Origin: Streptomyces filipinensis
GTDB taxonomy: Bacteria > Actinomycetota > Actinomycetes > Streptomycetales > Streptomycetaceae
DNA: 64,000 bases
Assembly (NCBI RefSeq): GCF_014649495.1
Contig: NZ_BMTD01000005.1
Coordinates: forward strand, 342,211-406,210
Direction of reading: 5' to 3'
Both the position numbers and the translations under genes were made by a program. The notes beneath the pieces were generated by a model. The model was not told where the DNA came from. It saw nothing but the letters and a program-made list of their open reading frames with translations, and searched no databases. Of this stretch, positions 26,445 through 36,038 are shown one piece after another (position 1 is the first letter of the stretch; the number at the start of each line of letters is the position of its first letter).

Positions 26445-26600
26445 ATGGCTCAGGGGATGGTGCCGCGGCAGGAATTCATCCGTCGGCGACGCAGCGCAGG
26501 GTTCGTTGGGCGACGGCATGAGCTGTCGGTGTTCCGGGAGAACCTCACCCGTACCCCGGGGAGCGAGGGGTATCAGTTCCTCTTCCACGTGCATGGTGGT
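26445..26600 (+). pseudogene. N-terminal fragment of a large ATPase gene
   Basis: ATG 26445 (GGGGGAGG upstream) begins MAQGMVPRQEFIRRRRSAGF, followed by VGRRHELSVFRENL and GYQFLFHVHG. This is the conserved N-terminus of large Streptomyces NTPase/TPR proteins, in which a P-loop normally follows at once. Here the sequence changes at about 26600 into a reversed IS5-type transposase fragment, so no P-loop exists. An insertion and deletion removed the rest. Confidence 0.65.
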
Positions 26601-26720
26601 CGTAGCCGCGGTCGGCGAAGAGGGAGTCGGGCGGCGGGGACGGCCGATGCGGCCGCGGACCGGCGAGCCCCCCAGGCCGGGCAGGCCCTTGACGGACGGA
26701 TCGGCGAGGAACTCCTCCAG
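26601..26720 (-). pseudogene. IS5-type transposase fragment
   Basis: The minus strand reads GRIGRPRR, then after a one-base slip PDSLFADRGYDHH, the conserved second-Asp region of IS5-type transposases. Only about 35 codons are recognisable. It truncates the ATPase gene on the other strand. Confidence 0.6.
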
Positions 26721-26812
26721 CGTGCCGCCGTGCTTGATCATCTGTCAGTGACGAGCCCGGCATACCGGCTCGTTGCCGAGTTGATCCACGGGCGTTCGCA
26801 GGGGAAGGGGTG

Positions 26813-27625
26813 TCATTCGGCGGTGGAGCTGCCGGGGGTGACCAGGCCTGTCTCGTAGGCGAGGATGACGGCTTGGGCGCGGTCGCGGAGGGTGAGCTTG
26901 GCGAAGATCCGGGCGACGTGGGTCTTCACGGTGGCCTCGCTGAGGGTGAGGGTGTCGGCGAGTTCGGTGTTCGACAGGCCTCGGCCCATGAGCACCAGCA
27001 CCTCGCGTTCGCGGGGTGTTAGCGGAGCGAGGTCGCGGTGAAGCGGGGGTGTGCGGTCCACGGTCGCCGCAGTGGCGGGGCGGTGAGCCGCCTCGGCTTG
27101 GTCGGCCTCGCGGGTGGTCGCGTAGCGTTCGACCAGACGGCGGGTGATCGAGGGGGCGAGCAGCGCGTCGCCCGTGTTCACCAGCCGCACCGCTGCGGCG
27201 AGATGGGCGGCGGTGACGTCCTTGAGCAGGAATCCGCTCGCCCCGGCGGCGAGCGCCGCGTAGACGTAGTGGTCGAGGTCGAACGTGGTGAGCATGAGGA
27301 CCCGGCAGTGCGGGAGTAGCCGCAGGACGCGCTTGGCGGCTTCCAGGCCGTCCAGGTTGGGCATGCGGATGTCCATCAGGAGGACGTCCGGGCGTAGCCG
27401 TTCGGCTTCTGCGACGGCCTGTACGCCGTCTGCGGCCTCGCCGATGACCTCAATGCCGCGCGAGGTGAGGATGAGGCGGAAGCCGGTTCGGATGAGTTCC
27501 TCGTCGTCGGCGATGAGGACCCGCGGGGCGACGGCTTCCTTCCTCGGGTCCGGTCCTGGCTCCTGGGTGTTCGGCATCCGGTCCGGGGCGTGGGGGACGC
27601 GGCGGTCGGCGGCGGGCTGGGTCAC
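26813..27625 (-). CDS. NarL/LuxR-family response regulator
   Basis: The 270-residue protein has a receiver domain (VLIADDEELIRTGFRLIL; phosphorylation site Asp85 in LLMDIRMPN; Lys in GFLLKDV) and a C-terminal LuxR helix-turn-helix (LTPREREVLVLMGRGLSNTE, ATVKTHVARIFAKL). The start is GTG 27625, overlapping the kinase stop (GTGA) with CTGGAG upstream; an ATG at 27577 is a weaker alternative. With the kinase it is divergent from the MacB-type exporter genes and probably activates them. Confidence 0.9.
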   Translation of the reverse strand: MTQPAADRRVPHAPDRMPNTQEPGPDPRKEAVAPRVLIADDEELIRTGFRLILTSRGIEVIGEAADGVQAVAEAERLRPDVLLMDIRMPNLDGLEAAKRVLRLLPHCRVLMLTTFDLDHYVYAALAAGASGFLLKDVTAAHLAAAVRLVNTGDALLAPSITRRLVERYATTREADQAEAAHRPATAATVDRTPPLHRDLAPLTPREREVLVLMGRGLSNTELADTLTLSEATVKTHVARIFAKLTLRDRAQAVILAYETGLVTPGSSTAE

Positions 27626-28500
27626 GGGCGCTCCAGGGGGATGCGTGCGCGGACACGGTACCCGCCTCCGACGCGGCGTCGGGCGTCGAAGTGGCCTCCG
27701 TAGACGGCGACGCGCTCGCGCAGACCGATCAGGCCGTGTCCAGCTCCGTCGTCCCGGCGCTGGTGGCCGGATCGGGCTCCCGTGCCCGCGGGGCCGGCGG
27801 ACAGAACGCTTGGCCCGCTGTTGAGCACCTCGACCCGCAGACCGTGGTCCGCATAGCGCACCATCACGGTCGCCGTGCCGCCGTCGCCGTACTTGAGCGC
27901 GTTGGTCAGCGCCTCCTGCACGACCCGGTAGGCGGTGACGTCGATGCCGGGCGGCAACGGGCGCGGTTCCCCGGAGATGCGCACCTCGACCGGGAGGCCG
28001 GCGAAGGCGATCCGGTCGACGAGGGTGCCCAGTTGGCTCAGGCTCGGCTGGGGTGCGAGTGCGGAGGGGGCGCCCTCGTCGTCGCGCTCGGTCCGGTCGT
28101 CCTCGCCGTCCGGCGACGGCGCCAACAGGCCCAGCAGGTGCCGCAGCTCGGTCATCGCATCGCGTCCGGCACCCTCCACGGCCTGCAGCGCGGTCTCCGC
28201 CGCGTCCGGCAGGGCGGCGAGCACCTCGCGGGCCGCAGTCGCCTGCACGACCATCAGGCTGACCTTGTGGCTGACGATGTCGTGCAACTCCCGTGCGATA
28301 CGGGCACGCTCGGCCGCCACCGCCGTGCGGGCCGCAGCCTCCCGCTCGCGCTCCAGCAGCCAGCGCCGGTCCTCCAGAAGCTTGCGGTAGCGGCGGCGAG
28401 CGCGCGCCAGCAGCAGGGTGGCGCCCCCGGTCGCCGCCAGGCTCACGGTCACCAGGGCGATGAGCAGCAGGCTCGTCTCCGATCTCCACACGTCGTCCAT
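27622..28500 (-). CDS. Sensor histidine kinase (NarX/DesK-like, HisKA_3 type)
   Basis: The 292-residue protein has one N-terminal membrane helix (about 9-33), a coiled linker, the HisKA_3 motif ARIARELHDIVSHKVSLMVV with phospho-acceptor His73, and an ATPase domain (VVQEALTNALKYGDG; GHGLIGLRERVAVYGG). There is almost no extracellular loop, so it may sense the membrane state or work with the neighbouring exporter, as BceS-type kinases do. It is the first gene of the two-component pair, 129 bases from the divergent ABC genes. Confidence 0.9.
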   Translation of the reverse strand: MDDVWRSETSLLLIALVTVSLAATGGATLLLARARRRYRKLLEDRRWLLEREREAAARTAVAAERARIARELHDIVSHKVSLMVVQATAAREVLAALPDAAETALQAVEGAGRDAMTELRHLLGLLAPSPDGEDDRTERDDEGAPSALAPQPSLSQLGTLVDRIAFAGLPVEVRISGEPRPLPPGIDVTAYRVVQEALTNALKYGDGGTATVMVRYADHGLRVEVLNSGPSVLSAGPAGTGARSGHQRRDDGAGHGLIGLRERVAVYGGHFDARRRVGGGYRVRARIPLERP

Positions 28501-28629
28501 CGTGCCAGCCGGCCGAGGAACGGGCGTCCCTCTCCGGGCCCACCCCGTACATCGCCAGGATGACCGCCGCCGCGGGATACCTCCGGGGGCTGACGCTTGT
28601 GGCTGCCCACGCCGCCTACCGTCCCTGTC

Positions 28630-29373
28630 ATGACCACCGAAGACATCAGCGGCACGACTGCGGAGCATGGTCCGGCCGCCGTGCACGAGCAGGGCGTCGT
28701 CCGGGTGAGCGACCTGCGCAAGGAGTACGGCGACACCGTCGCCCTGAACGGGGTGTCGCTGGAGATCGGCGCCGGGGAGGCGGTCGCGGTGATGGGACCG
28801 TCCGGCTGCGGCAAGTCCACACTGCTCAACATGATCGCCGGCCTTGACCGGCCGAGCACCGGCCGGGTGCGTGTGCACGGCGAGGACCTGGGCGCGATGA
28901 ACGAGACCGGGCTGGCGCTCTTCCGGCGCCGCCGGATCGGCATGATCTTCCAGTTCTTCAACCTCATCGACGACCTGCCCACGATCGACAACGTCGCCCT
29001 GGCTGCCCAGCTCACCGGAACGCCCACCCGTCAGGCCCGGCGCCGGGCGCTGGAACTCCTGGACGAACTCGGCATCGCCGACCGCAGGAACGTCTACCCC
29101 GCCGCGCTCAGCGGCGGCGAGCGCCAGCGAGCGGCGGTGGCCCGCGCGCTGATGAACCGACCCGCGCTGCTGCTCGCGGACGAACCCACCGGCGCGCTGG
29201 ACAGCCACGCGGGCGAACAGGTGATGGACCTGCTCATCGACCTCAACGAACTGGGCCAGACCCTGTTGCTGGTGACGCACGACCAGACACTGGCCACCCG
29301 CTGTGCCGGCCGCCTGGTGATGATGGCGGACGGCCGGATCACCGGCGAGCGGACCCTGGAGCGGTCGGCATGA
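28630..29373 (+). CDS. ABC transporter ATP-binding protein (MacB/LolD type)
   Basis: The 247-residue protein has Walker A GPSGCGKST (56-64), Q-loop Gln108 in FQFFNLIDDL, signature LSGGE (160-164), Walker B LLLADE (180-185) and the H-loop in LVTHD. The FQFFNLI and NLIDDLPTIDNVALAA segments are typical of the MacB/FtsE/LolD group that works with FtsX-fold permeases. It overlaps the permease start by four bases. Likely substrates are peptides or lipids rather than nutrients. Confidence 0.93.
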   Translation: MTTEDISGTTAEHGPAAVHEQGVVRVSDLRKEYGDTVALNGVSLEIGAGEAVAVMGPSGCGKSTLLNMIAGLDRPSTGRVRVHGEDLGAMNETGLALFRRRRIGMIFQFFNLIDDLPTIDNVALAAQLTGTPTRQARRRALELLDELGIADRRNVYPAALSGGERQRAAVARALMNRPALLLADEPTGALDSHAGEQVMDLLIDLNELGQTLLLVTHDQTLATRCAGRLVMMADGRITGERTLERSA

Positions 29374-31715
29374 GCGCGGTGTGGCGGGCCTCACGCGCGG
29401 CCGTGCGCCGCCGACGGCTCCAGACCTCCGTGATCGCTGTGGTGGTCCTCGTTTCCAGCACGGCCCTGGTGGTCGCCCTCGGGCTGCTCGACGTCACGTC
29501 CGGTCCCTTCGACCGGATCTTCGGCCAGGTGCACGGCGCGCACGTCGTCGCCACCTTCGACGCGGCGAAGGTCTCCGGCACGGAGCTGGAGCGGACCGCG
29601 AAGTGTCCGGGTGTACGGGCTTCAGCCGGGCCGTTTTCGCAAGCCGTGATCGACATGCCGGAAAGCGCGGCATCCCAGATGCCCGGAACGGCGCCCGGCC
29701 CCCTGACAGTCGTCGGGCGGCCGGACCCCGGTGGCGACGTCGACCGACTGGACCTGTTCGCCGGGCACTGGGCCACCGGACCGGGCCAGATCGTGCTGGC
29801 GTTGCCGGACGCGCCCGGGATGGGCAACGGGCCGCACTCGCCACTCGGCAAGCGGATCCAGCTGCCCGGGCAGCGGCCCCTGACCGTGGTGGGCCTCGCC
29901 TCCAGCGTGAGCGGCACCGCGCAGGCATGGGTCTCCCCGCAGCAGATCACGGCCCTGCACCCCACGACGTACCAAATGCTCTACCGGCTCGACCGGGCCA
30001 CGACAGCCCGGCAGATCAGTGAGGAAACTTCGGCCATCAGCGACGGCCTGCCGCCCGGATCGCTGATCGCGCATCAGTCGTACCTGACTTTGAAGGCGCA
30101 GGTCGCGGCCAACCCCAACGTCTACGTGCCGTTCCTCCTGGCCTTCGGGGTCCTCGGCCTGCTGGTGGCCGTCCTGATCGTGGGCAACGTGGTCAGCGGC
30201 GCCGTCGTCTCCGGCTTCCGGCACATCGGTGTACTCAAGTCCCTGGGCTTCACGCCCCGACAGGTCGTCACGGTCTACCTGGTGATGGTCTGCGTTCCCG
30301 CCACGGCGGGCGCGCTGGCCGGCACAACCCTGGGCGGGATGGTCGCCCCGTTGCTGCTGCATCAGGTCTTCCAGGGCGCGGAACTCGGCACCGCGACCGT
30401 GCAGCCGACGATCGGCTCCTGGGCGTACGTGACCACCGCGCTCGGCATGCCCCTGACGGTACTGCTGGCCGCGCTGATCCCGGCCCTGCGCGCACACCGG
30501 CTCTCCGCGGCACGCGCCGTCAGCGCGGGCAGTGCACCGCACGCCGGACGGGGACCGGCGGTGCAGCGGTGGCTGAGCGGGATCCGGCTGCCGCGCTCGG
30601 TCACCCTCGGCCTGGGCCTGCCCTTCGCTCGGCCCGGACGAGCGCTGCTCACCGTCGCATCGGTGCTGCTCGGTGTGGCGACGGTGACCTTCACCACCGG
30701 TCTGTCGGCCACCATGGTCTCCTTCGGCCACACGATGCAGGGCGTCGGTAAGGTGCAGTCGACCGTCTGGCGAGGACAGCCCAGGTTCGATCAGACCGCC
30801 CCGCACCATGACGACACCGCGACACAGACGCTCCTGCGCGGTCTGCCGCATGTCGCGGACGTGGCCGCGGTGGGCTTCACCGACGCACGGATCCTCGGGC
30901 GAAGTGAGGGCGTGGCGGTCGAGGGCGTACGCGGGGGGCGGTCGACGCTCCCGGACGACCTGGCGCGAGGCCGCTGGATGCGGAGGCCCGGCGAGGTGGT
31001 GGCCTCCGGCAGATTCCTCGCCAAGCAGGCGCTGCGCCTCGGCGACTCCTTCACCCTGAGCGCGGCGAACGGCCGGCAGGAGCGCGTGACCCTGGTCGGG
31101 GAGATCCTGGCCGGGCCGGAAGACCGGATGCGCGCGGACTGGTCGACGATGACCGCTTTGACACCGGACGCGCAGGCCAACCAGTACTGGGTGCGGCTCG
31201 CTCGCGGCGCCGACTACAGCGCCTACGCGAAGGCCGTACAAGCCGCCGATCCGGGGCTGTACCCGACGAAGAACACCACGGTGAACGCGGACGCCGTGAC
31301 CGTGATCAGCTCCGCGTCCGCGCTGACTCTGATGCTGACGCTGGTCGCCGCGATGGGCGTGTTCAACACCGTCGTACTCAACGCACGGGAACGCCAGCGC
31401 GACCTCGGGATGCTCAAGTCCATCGGCATGACGCCACGCCAGGTCACGGGGATGCTCGTGGTGTCCATGGCCGGACTCGGACTCATCGGCGGGATCCTGG
31501 GACTGCCGCTTGGAGTCGCCGCGTACCACGTGGTGATCCCGATCACCGAGCACGCGGCCCAACTCACCTTCCCTGCACGGATGCTGGACGTGTGGCACCC
31601 AGGGTTGATGACGTTGCTGGTGCTGGCCGGGGTGGCGATCGCCGCACTGGGTGCGGTGCTGCCGGCGCGTGCGGCGGCCCGGCAGACCGTCGCCCGCGTC
31701 CTGCACACCGAGTGA
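29370..31715 (+). CDS. FtsX-fold ABC transporter permease
   Basis: The 781-residue protein has one N-terminal membrane helix (about 20-42), a large extracytoplasmic domain, then two FtsX units: GFRHIGVLKSLGFTPRQVVT (about 280) and ERQRDLGMLKSIGMTPRQVT (about 675), each followed by helices. This is the ten-helix layout of MacB-like/BceB-like actinobacterial permeases. With the ATPase and the two-component system it forms an export or stress-sensing unit, perhaps against antimicrobial peptides. Followed by a strong terminator. Confidence 0.93.
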   Translation: MSAVWRASRAAVRRRRLQTSVIAVVVLVSSTALVVALGLLDVTSGPFDRIFGQVHGAHVVATFDAAKVSGTELERTAKCPGVRASAGPFSQAVIDMPESAASQMPGTAPGPLTVVGRPDPGGDVDRLDLFAGHWATGPGQIVLALPDAPGMGNGPHSPLGKRIQLPGQRPLTVVGLASSVSGTAQAWVSPQQITALHPTTYQMLYRLDRATTARQISEETSAISDGLPPGSLIAHQSYLTLKAQVAANPNVYVPFLLAFGVLGLLVAVLIVGNVVSGAVVSGFRHIGVLKSLGFTPRQVVTVYLVMVCVPATAGALAGTTLGGMVAPLLLHQVFQGAELGTATVQPTIGSWAYVTTALGMPLTVLLAALIPALRAHRLSAARAVSAGSAPHAGRGPAVQRWLSGIRLPRSVTLGLGLPFARPGRALLTVASVLLGVATVTFTTGLSATMVSFGHTMQGVGKVQSTVWRGQPRFDQTAPHHDDTATQTLLRGLPHVADVAAVGFTDARILGRSEGVAVEGVRGGRSTLPDDLARGRWMRRPGEVVASGRFLAKQALRLGDSFTLSAANGRQERVTLVGEILAGPEDRMRADWSTMTALTPDAQANQYWVRLARGADYSAYAKAVQAADPGLYPTKNTTVNADAVTVISSASALTLMLTLVAAMGVFNTVVLNARERQRDLGMLKSIGMTPRQVTGMLVVSMAGLGLIGGILGLPLGVAAYHVVIPITEHAAQLTFPARMLDVWHPGLMTLLVLAGVAIAALGAVLPARAAARQTVARVLHTE

Positions 31716-31837
31716 CGGCCGGCGGTCGTCCCTGCTACGGCGTCGACGCGTCAGACGAGACCTCCGTCGGCCCCAGCCTCACGTGTCGGAAGCCACGACC
31801 GCGTCGGCGTGCGCGTGCCAGAACTGAACGCATGTAT

Positions 31838-31871
31838 GGGGTCGGGTCCCTCATATGAGGGGCCCGACCCC
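31838..31871 (+). terminator. Terminator of the ABC exporter operon
   Basis: Nearly perfect 17-base arms starting GGGGTCGGG and ending CCCGACCCC (one T-G pair), folding around CATATG, followed by GTTTTCG. It is 122 bases after the permease stop. Confidence 0.8.
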
Positions 31872-32131
31872 GTTTTCGTCGTGGACAACGGACAATCTCA
31901 AACCCTGTCCATAACTTGGGCTCGCCCGCCCAGCCCGGCCGCAAGTCCGGCGCGGGCACGGGAGTGCTCAACATCGGTTCCGGTAGCCTCCACGTCACAC
32001 CGGATCCCTTCCACCGCGCTCCGGAACTGCACCCGACGAATGCGAGCCAGCGGTTGTCAGGTGGCATCTTTTGGAGCTGTTCTGACGCAGCGAAGGTTGA
32101 GCGTTTCTCATCGAAGGTTGAGCGGGGAGGG
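31872..32131. other. Intergenic with possible IS21-type end repeats
   Basis: No gene seen. A 13-base direct repeat CGAAGGTTGAGCG at 32091-32103 and 32112-32124, preceded by TCAGGTGGCATCTTTTGGAG, resembles the multiple terminal repeats of IS21-type elements. No transposase gene is attached. Confidence 0.4.
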
Positions 32132-32660
32132 TCATTCATCTCCGTCGCGCTGGCGAGCGGCGAGGATGGCGACGTCGTCCTCGTAGGCACCGTTCGCCAG
32201 GCGGGTCAGGAACGTGTCGAGCATGTCGTCGAGAGGGCCGTCCGCTGGAAGGCTCAGCGTCTCAAGCGCCTGCACCGAGTGTTCGATGTCTGTGCCGCGT
32301 CGTTCCACCAGGCCGTCGGTGTAGAGCATCCCCTGGTGCCGCGGTCCATTCGTACGGTGAGCGATTCGTAGCCACCGAGTCCGGTGCCGATGGGCGGTCC
32401 GGCCGGGAGCCACCAGACCTTGATGCTGCCGTCCGGTCGCACGGCGGCGGGCGGCAGGTGCCCTGCGCTGGCCGTTGTACAGGTGCCCGTACCGGGATCC
32501 ATGAGTGCGAGAAGGCAGGTGGCGAGGCGGTCAAGGCCGAGGTGCGTGACCTGGCGGTCGAACTCGCCGAGGATCTTGTCGATGCCCGCTCCGGAAGCGG
32601 CAATGGTGCGCGGCAGCGAGCGGTACTGGCTCATCGCGACAGCGGCCTGGAAGCCGTGGC
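32132..32660 (-). pseudogene. SpoIIE-type PP2C phosphatase, C-terminal fragment with frameshift
   Basis: From about 32660 the minus strand reads AVAMSQYRSLPRTIAASGAG, CLLALMDPGTGTCTTASAGH and later GPPIGTGLGGYESL. At about 32340 the frame shifts and continues GMLYTDGLVERRGTDIEHSV to the end at 32132. These are the second half of a PP2C/SpoIIE phosphatase domain (SAGHLPP, YTDGLVERR, DDVAIL). The N-terminal half, including metal-binding residues, is absent. A full-length relative is encoded at 37324-38616. Confidence 0.75.
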
Positions 32661-32781
32661 GGACCGGCTCCGGGACTGGGCGGAGGAACTGCGCCGGCGC
32701 TGACGGCAACGCCCGTCCGGAGCTTGTTGCCGCGGCTCGTTCCCGGATGCGGTGGGAGCTGCGGCGGCCGACGCTGAAGGC

Positions 32782-33455
32782 ATGAGGGGTACAGCCACCT
32801 GGTCGGGCACGATCGCCTTCGGAATGGTCGCGATTCCCATCCAGCTGTACGCCGCCACCGAAGAGCACACCATGCGGCTCCCCGAGATCCACACCGCTGA
32901 CGGCAGCCGCGTGCGGCATCGCCGCTTCTGCGCCGCGGAGGGCCGAAAGATCCCCTATTCCGAGGTCGGGCGCGGCGTCGCCCTCCCCGACGGCCGCATG
33001 CTGCCGCTCTCCGAGGACGACCTCGCCCGCCTGCTCTTGCCGACCGAACACACGATCACGGTGGCAGGCTTCATCGAGCCGGCGGGCGTGGTCCCGATCA
33101 GCTACGACCGGCCGTACTACGTCGCTCCCGCAGCGCCGGAGGCGGAGCGCCCGTACGCGCTGCGGGCAGAGGTCCTCTCCCGGACCGGGCTCGTGGCCAT
33201 GGCCAAGGCCCCGATCCGTAGCCGCGAACGCAGGGCAGTGCTCCGGCCGTACACCGGAATGCTGCTGTTGCAGACCCTGCGTTGGCGCGATGAGATCCGC
33301 GACCCCAGGGAGCTCGCCCACCTGGTCCCAGCCGTCCGCTCAGCGACCGTGAGCGCCGACTGGCGGAGGTGTTGGTGCATGAAATGATCGGCGTGGACGA
33401 CATGCGCATCAGCCGCCCGGACACGGTTGTTCGCTTGATTTCACCACCCTGCTGA
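32782..33455 (+). pseudogene. Ku-type DNA end-binding protein, frameshifted and truncated
   Basis: ATG 32782 begins RGTATWSGTIAFGMVAIPIQ, the standard start of bacterial Ku, which binds double-strand ends for NHEJ. The core runs through GRMLPLSEDDLARLLLPTEH, RRAVLRPYTGMLLLQTLRW and EIRDPRELAHLVPAVR. At about 33337 the frame shifts: frame 1 stops at 33387, while another frame continues as SDRERRLAEVLVHEMIGVDD and ends at TGA 33455. The C-terminal region is not conserved. Probably inactive; a separate Ku C-terminal fragment is near 63450. Confidence 0.75.
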
Positions 33456-33814
33456 CGTGCGCTTTCATCCTGGCAGTCCTGTCGGCCCTCGCGATGATTG
33501 CGTACACCGTCGTGCAGCGAGTCTGATCCCGGCCAGGATCTGACTCGACGCAGAGGAGACGCGTCCACTGTAGTGGGCGCGTCCGCCTACGGCCCCGTAT
33601 CAGCCAGGTACGGGGCCGGCCGCTGGTTCTGGTACTTGACGCTCGAGGCGCACAACCGGTGCAACCTGAGGTGGGGGACGGCAGCAGGGCGTGCACCCTC
33701 GCGAGTGGCTCCGCTGCTGGGCTCCAAGGGGGCGGGTTCCGATACACACCGGTGCACGCGGCCGTTGCGCGAGCGTCCTTGGCCGACGGGAAGTCCCCCC
33801 TCCACCGGCTTCGG
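33456..33814. other. Intergenic, about 359 bases
   Basis: No full gene. A frame at 33437-33526 encodes a short hydrophobic stretch (CAFILAVLSALAMIAYTVVQ) but has no start codon or ribosome site. The rest shows nothing recognisable. Confidence 0.4.
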
Positions 33815-34798
33815 CTATTCATCCTCGATGGGGCGCAGAGCGCCGGGGTCACCGAAAACGATCATGGTGTCACCGGCCCGTACGGCGGTCTCCGGATCGG
33901 GGTTGGGCTCCAGGGTGCCGTCGGCGCGGCGGATCAGCAGGGGCAGCGCGCCCCGGCACGCCTGGCGCAGGGGCTGTCCCACGAGGCGGGAGCCGGCGTC
34001 GAAGCGGATCTCCTCGATCCGGAAGTCGGAGCTGCCGGCCCGGGTGAACTCCAGGAAGTCCACCACGTGCGGGCGGACCGCCAGCAACGCCATACGCCGG
34101 CCGCTGGTGATGTAGGGAGAGACCACGCTGCTCGCGCCGGCGTGGGTGAGGCGTTCGGCCGACGCCGCCTCCGAGGCCCGCGAGACGATGGCGAGCGAGG
34201 GATTGAGGGAGTGGGCGATCAGGGTGATGTAGACGTTCTCGGCGTCCGAGTCGACCGCGCACACCAGACCGCGGGCGTGGTCGATACCCGCGCGGCGCAG
34301 CACCTGCTCGGAGGCGGCGTTGCCGATCAGGTAGGGCGCGCGTTCACGCTGCAGCCGCTCTTCCAGGGCGGAGTCGCTCTCGATCACGACGAAGGGGACG
34401 CCCTCGGCCGCGAACTCGCGGGTCACGGCCTGGCCCACCCGCCCGTAGGCGCAGACGATGAAATGGTCGCGCAGCGCGTCGATGCGGTGCTGCATCCGCC
34501 GCTTCCTTCCCGCAGGCCCGAACCGTCCCTCCACCAGTGCCGTCCCGATCAGCCCCAGGACCGCGACGAAGACCGCGACCCCCACCACCGCCAGCGCGGC
34601 GGTGAAGAGCTTGCCGGCCTCGCTGAGCCGGTCGGCACCGGAGAACCCCTCCGTGGTCAGCGTCATCACCGTCAGATAGACGGCGTCCGGCAGGGAGAAC
34701 CCTAGCCGCGCGTACCCGCCGACACCGCAGGCGAGCAGCGCCAGCAGGGCGGACGCGGCCAGGAGCACCCGCCGCCCCGTACCGCGTGGCGGCCACAC
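33815..34798 (-). CDS. Potassium channel-like protein with RCK/TrkA domains, atypical filter
   Basis: The 327-residue protein starts at GTG 34798 with AGGAGG upstream. Two membrane helices (about 11-30, 63-88) flank a pore loop; the normal TVGYGD filter is replaced by TTEGFSG (residues 48-54). A TrkA-N Rossmann domain follows (HFIVCAYGRVGQAVTREFA, then F-V-V-I-E), and a TrkA-C domain forms the end (GSRLVGQPLRQA, GDTMIVFGDP). Gating by nucleotide or cation binding to the RCK part is expected. The divergent filter makes potassium selectivity uncertain. Confidence 0.85.
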   Translation of the reverse strand: MWPPRGTGRRVLLAASALLALLACGVGGYARLGFSLPDAVYLTVMTLTTEGFSGADRLSEAGKLFTAALAVVGVAVFVAVLGLIGTALVEGRFGPAGRKRRMQHRIDALRDHFIVCAYGRVGQAVTREFAAEGVPFVVIESDSALEERLQRERAPYLIGNAASEQVLRRAGIDHARGLVCAVDSDAENVYITLIAHSLNPSLAIVSRASEAASAERLTHAGASSVVSPYITSGRRMALLAVRPHVVDFLEFTRAGSSDFRIEEIRFDAGSRLVGQPLRQACRGALPLLIRRADGTLEPNPDPETAVRAGDTMIVFGDPGALRPIEDE

Positions 34799-34952
34799 AA
34801 GACCTCCTGCCCTCGCCTCGCCCTGTCTTCAGTGTCCTCACCGGGCATCGGGGAGCAACACGGAAGCGGCGCCTTGAGGCCGGGCGGGGTACGTCGGATG
34901 TGCGGGGCACGTACGCCGTGCGGGCGGAGGATTTCGGTACCCGTGGGGGCTG

Positions 34953-35669
34953 TCAGTGCAGGATGCTGACGGCCCGCGCGATCACCAGGAGCGAGGTCAG
35001 CAGGGCGGAGACGCTCTGAATGCTCATCATGGCCTTGGCCCGGGTCGACAGCGGCATGGTGTCGGTCGGGCTGAAGGCCGTGGAGTTGGTGGTGGACACG
35101 TACAGGTAGTCCATCAGCGTGGGGACCCAGTCCGAGGTGGCGCTGGCACCCTCGGCGACTTCCTGGACGGCGTCGTCGTTCTCGTCCTGGGAGAAACGGA
35201 AGTCCGCCAGGGGCAGGGCGGAGCGGGGCACCTGGGTGCGGCTGACCGGGCCGCCCCGGTCCAGCTCCCAGTAGGCCAGCCCGAAGACGATGATGTTGGT
35301 GAGCCACACCTGCAGCGCGGCCACCAGCAGGGACCGGCCGTCCTTCACCCCGGCGTAGAGCAGCTCATGGATCAGGATGGCCAGCGCGACCAGGTTGCTG
35401 ACCGCGATGACCCCGACGAGCGTCAGTGACAGCACGCGGAAAGCCTTGGTCTGCCGGGTCAGCCGTTTGGGGTTGATCGCGATGAGCGGGATGAGGAGCA
35501 GGCATTCCAGGGCGGGCAGCACGTACCGAGGGGCGATCAGCAGCCGCTGCGGCAGCAGCAGGTACAGGAAGATCGCGGCGAGCGTCGCGACCACCGCCGG
35601 CAGCCGCGCCTCTCCCCTGCGCTCATGACGAGGATGCCTGGTACTCGCATCCGCGCGCGTACGCCCCAT
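34953..35669 (-). CDS. DUF1345 family membrane protein
   Basis: The 238-residue protein, start ATG 35669, has about seven hydrophobic segments. The family signature is at the C-terminal side: YWELDRGGPVSR, then DWVPTLMDYLYVSTTNSTAF and SPTDTMPLSTRAKAMMSIQS. The DYLY...FSPTDTMPL part resembles a re-entrant pore loop. The function is not established. It lies 154 bases before the channel gene on the same strand, so a shared ion-related role is possible. Confidence 0.8.
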   Translation of the reverse strand: MGRTRADASTRHPRHERRGEARLPAVVATLAAIFLYLLLPQRLLIAPRYVLPALECLLLIPLIAINPKRLTRQTKAFRVLSLTLVGVIAVSNLVALAILIHELLYAGVKDGRSLLVAALQVWLTNIIVFGLAYWELDRGGPVSRTQVPRSALPLADFRFSQDENDDAVQEVAEGASATSDWVPTLMDYLYVSTTNSTAFSPTDTMPLSTRAKAMMSIQSVSALLTSLLVIARAVSILH

Positions 35670-36038
35670 ATCCGCCTGGCCTTCCGGTCGTTGCCACGGA
35701 CAATGCACGTCGCCCTGGCACTGCCTTCCGGTGCCGGCCGCCGCGCACCTTCCAGCATCTACCCCGATGCCCGCTGCCAGTACCTGCAGCTTTGCGGTCC
35801 ATAGCCGGCCGCCCCACCGTTGACCGGGCTGAGCTGGACCGTACATATCCCGTACTTCGAGCGCACATACGCACCTCGGCTCGCTCTTCGGCGCGCCTAC
35901 CACCGGTACGCCCGCAGGGTCGCAGCCCCCGCACCGGCGTCTTCGCCTCCGCCGTCGGACCTCGGAGCCCCGACGCTGCGCGCCGCTACGTCAACGCTTC
36001 TGTCTCCTGGCTGGGTGACGGAGTAGGGGACGGGCGGA
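35670..36038. other. Intergenic, 369 bases
   Basis: Divergent upstream region between the DUF1345 gene and the decarboxylase-like pseudogene. Frames on both strands lack motifs. Confidence 0.45.
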
